This document shows, in pieces, positions 63,015-64,000 of a stretch of 64,000 nucleotides of DNA (position 1 is the stretch's first letter; every line of letters begins with the position of its first letter). The notes under the pieces were generated by a model. It saw only the letters and a list, made by a program, of their open reading frames with translations, had not been told where the DNA came from and ran no database searches. Source of the DNA: Bifidobacterium callitrichidarum (lineage in GTDB: Bacteria > Actinomycetota > Actinomycetes > Actinomycetales > Bifidobacteriaceae). The DNA lies in the NCBI RefSeq assembly GCF_003129905.1, contig NZ_QFFM01000016.1, positions 1 to 64,000 on the forward strand, written 5' to 3'. A program made the translations under genes and the position numbers.

Positions 63015-64000
63015 TCAGCCCTTGGCGGCGGCGCTTTCGACACCCTTGACGATGTCGTCGGCGGTGCCCTTGCCGGCCATCATGTTGACCACGCCCTCGT
63101 TGAGCGCGTTGCCGATGTTCTGGCCGAACACGGTGTCAAGCCACATGGAGACGGAGGATGCCTCGTTGTAGACGGACAGCACCTGCTTCAGGGCGTCGTT
63201 GGTCACGGCATCCTGGGCTTCCTTGTTGGCCGGGATGGTGGAGAAGGCGGTGGCGTACTTCTCCTGCCATTCCTTCTCGGAGACGAAGTTGAGGAAGTCC
63301 ACGGCCTCTTCCGGAGCCCAGGCGCCCACGGCCATGCCGTCGGAGCCACCCATGATGGCGGTCGGATCGCCCTTGCCGGTGTCCATGGTCGGGAAGGCGA
63401 AGTAGCCGAGGTCGGCCATCTCCTGCTTGTCCGGGGTGAGGTCCTTGATCACGCCGGGCTCCCAGCCGCCCATCAGCTCCATGGCGGCCATGTGGTTGGC
63501 GAGCAGGCCGGCGGAGGAACTTGCGCCCTGCTGTGCCGGGGTGGTCAGGAAGCCGTCGTTGAAGGCGTCGAGGTCGAGCAGGCTCTGCACGTCGTCACCG
63601 GTGCGGGTCCAGCAGGAATCGCTGAAGTCCTTGTCCGCCTGAGCCTTCTCGAAGGTGTCGGAGGAGCACTCGCGCAGGGCGAACCAGTACCACCAGTGGG
63701 CGGCCGGCCATGCGTCCTTGCCGCCGACGGCGATCGGGGTGATGCCGGCGTCCTTGAGCTTCTGCACCACCGTCTTGAACTCGTCCCAGGTCTTCGGGGT
63801 CTCGGTGATGCCGGCCTTCTCGAACAAGTCCTTGGAGTACCAGATGCCGCCGGGGAGCACGGACTGCTGAACGCTGTAGATCTTGCCGTCGATGGTGCCG
63901 GTGGCCTCGGCGGTCTTCAGCTGGGTCTTGACGGTGTCGGAGACCTTGTCGGTCAGGTCCATGGCCTGTCCGGCCTCGACCACGTCACGCAGCTTCTGGC
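63015..64000 (-). CDS. Oligosaccharide-binding lipoprotein of the CUT1 transporter, C-terminal part
   Basis: Extracellular solute-binding protein family 1; at least 328 residues are present and the N-terminus with the lipobox lies beyond the right edge. Features: IYSVQQSVLPGGIWYSKDLFEKAGI (typical hinge and binding region), GGKDAWPAAHWWYWFALRE with stacking tryptophans, MGGSDGMAVG and FLNFVSEKEWQEKYA. By context (GH43 enzymes, GH120) it captures xylo- or arabinoxylo-oligosaccharides. It is first in the operon in this window. Confidence 0.88.
   Translation of the reverse strand, partial: QKLRDVVEAGQAMDLTDKVSDTVKTQLKTAEATGTIDGKIYSVQQSVLPGGIWYSKDLFEKAGITETPKTWDEFKTVVQKLKDAGITPIAVGGKDAWPAAHWWYWFALRECSSDTFEKAQADKDFSDSCWTRTGDDVQSLLDLDAFNDGFLTTPAQQGASSSAGLLANHMAAMELMGGWEPGVIKDLTPDKQEMADLGYFAFPTMDTGKGDPTAIMGGSDGMAVGAWAPEEAVDFLNFVSEKEWQEKYATAFSTIPANKEAQDAVTNDALKQVLSVYNEASSVSMWLDTVFGQNIGNALNEGVVNMMAGKGTADDIVKGVESAAAKG

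Overview
The window is about 60% GC chromosomal DNA that reads as a Bifidobacterium. The reasons are the rpmE-prfA-prmC-sua5-wecA-like order shared with other high-GC Gram-positives, a lone citrate synthase, anaerobic nrdD, strong AAGGAGG-type ribosome binding sites, and a large xylose and xylo-oligosaccharide (XOS) locus with GH43 and GH120 enzymes. The species is not fixed by the sequence; the B. adolescentis/pseudocatenulatum group or B. longum would fit. No phage, CRISPR array, rRNA or complete insertion sequence is visible.

Left half (1-28.7 kb), mostly housekeeping: partial anaerobic ribonucleotide reductase with two NrdR-like boxes, exonuclease VII (xseA, xseB), an acyl-CoA ligase, a nucleoside deoxyribosyltransferase, tRNA-Arg(CCT), a membrane-anchored EEP-family enzyme, a Ppx/GppA phosphatase, an aminotransferase, a Gfo/Idh oxidoreductase, an orphan Vsr endonuclease, a GNAT enzyme, a 1.5-kb-residue SNF2-SWIM helicase divergent from a WYL regulator, dapD, gltA, map with a DUF308 protein, an M13 peptidase, an ssb gene and proS. 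The 0.9-kb gap between dapD and gltA holds an array of nested hairpins on a 63-bp period.

Middle (28.8-44.4 kb): an unrecognised 795-residue membrane protein, a two-gene AmmeMemoRadiSam system (radical SAM protein plus a Memo-AMMECR1 fusion), a Pif1-like helicase, orn, guaB, and the wecA-like/sua5/prmC/prfA/rpmE translation-and-envelope cluster, which is interrupted by an oppositely oriented acetyltransferase; then tRNA-Met(CAT).

Right part (44.5-64 kb): the pentose locus. A ROK regulator (XylR type) diverges from xylulokinase. A ChvE/Mms-type monosaccharide ABC transporter, a small membrane protein, a GH120 xylosidase with an acetyltransferase, two GH43 enzymes with an esterase remnant between them, and a CUT1 oligosaccharide ABC transporter follow. 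XOS would be imported by the CUT1 transporter, cut to xylose inside the cell by GH43 and GH120, joined by free pentose taken up by the ChvE-type transporter, and phosphorylated by XylB for the phosphoketolase (bifid) pathway. Four palindromic operator-like sites of the form GTTnAAnnnTTnAAC sit on the promoters of this locus and probably bind the ROK protein.

Scattered through the intergenic spaces is a family of short non-coding elements. Three copies have 26-bp terminal inverted repeats beginning GGCT or GGC, and two of these have perfect 8-bp target duplications. They are therefore non-autonomous transposable elements (MITEs), probably mobilised by an ISL3-type transposase. A related CTCCCCTCAGTC hairpin module occurs both inside these elements and alone.
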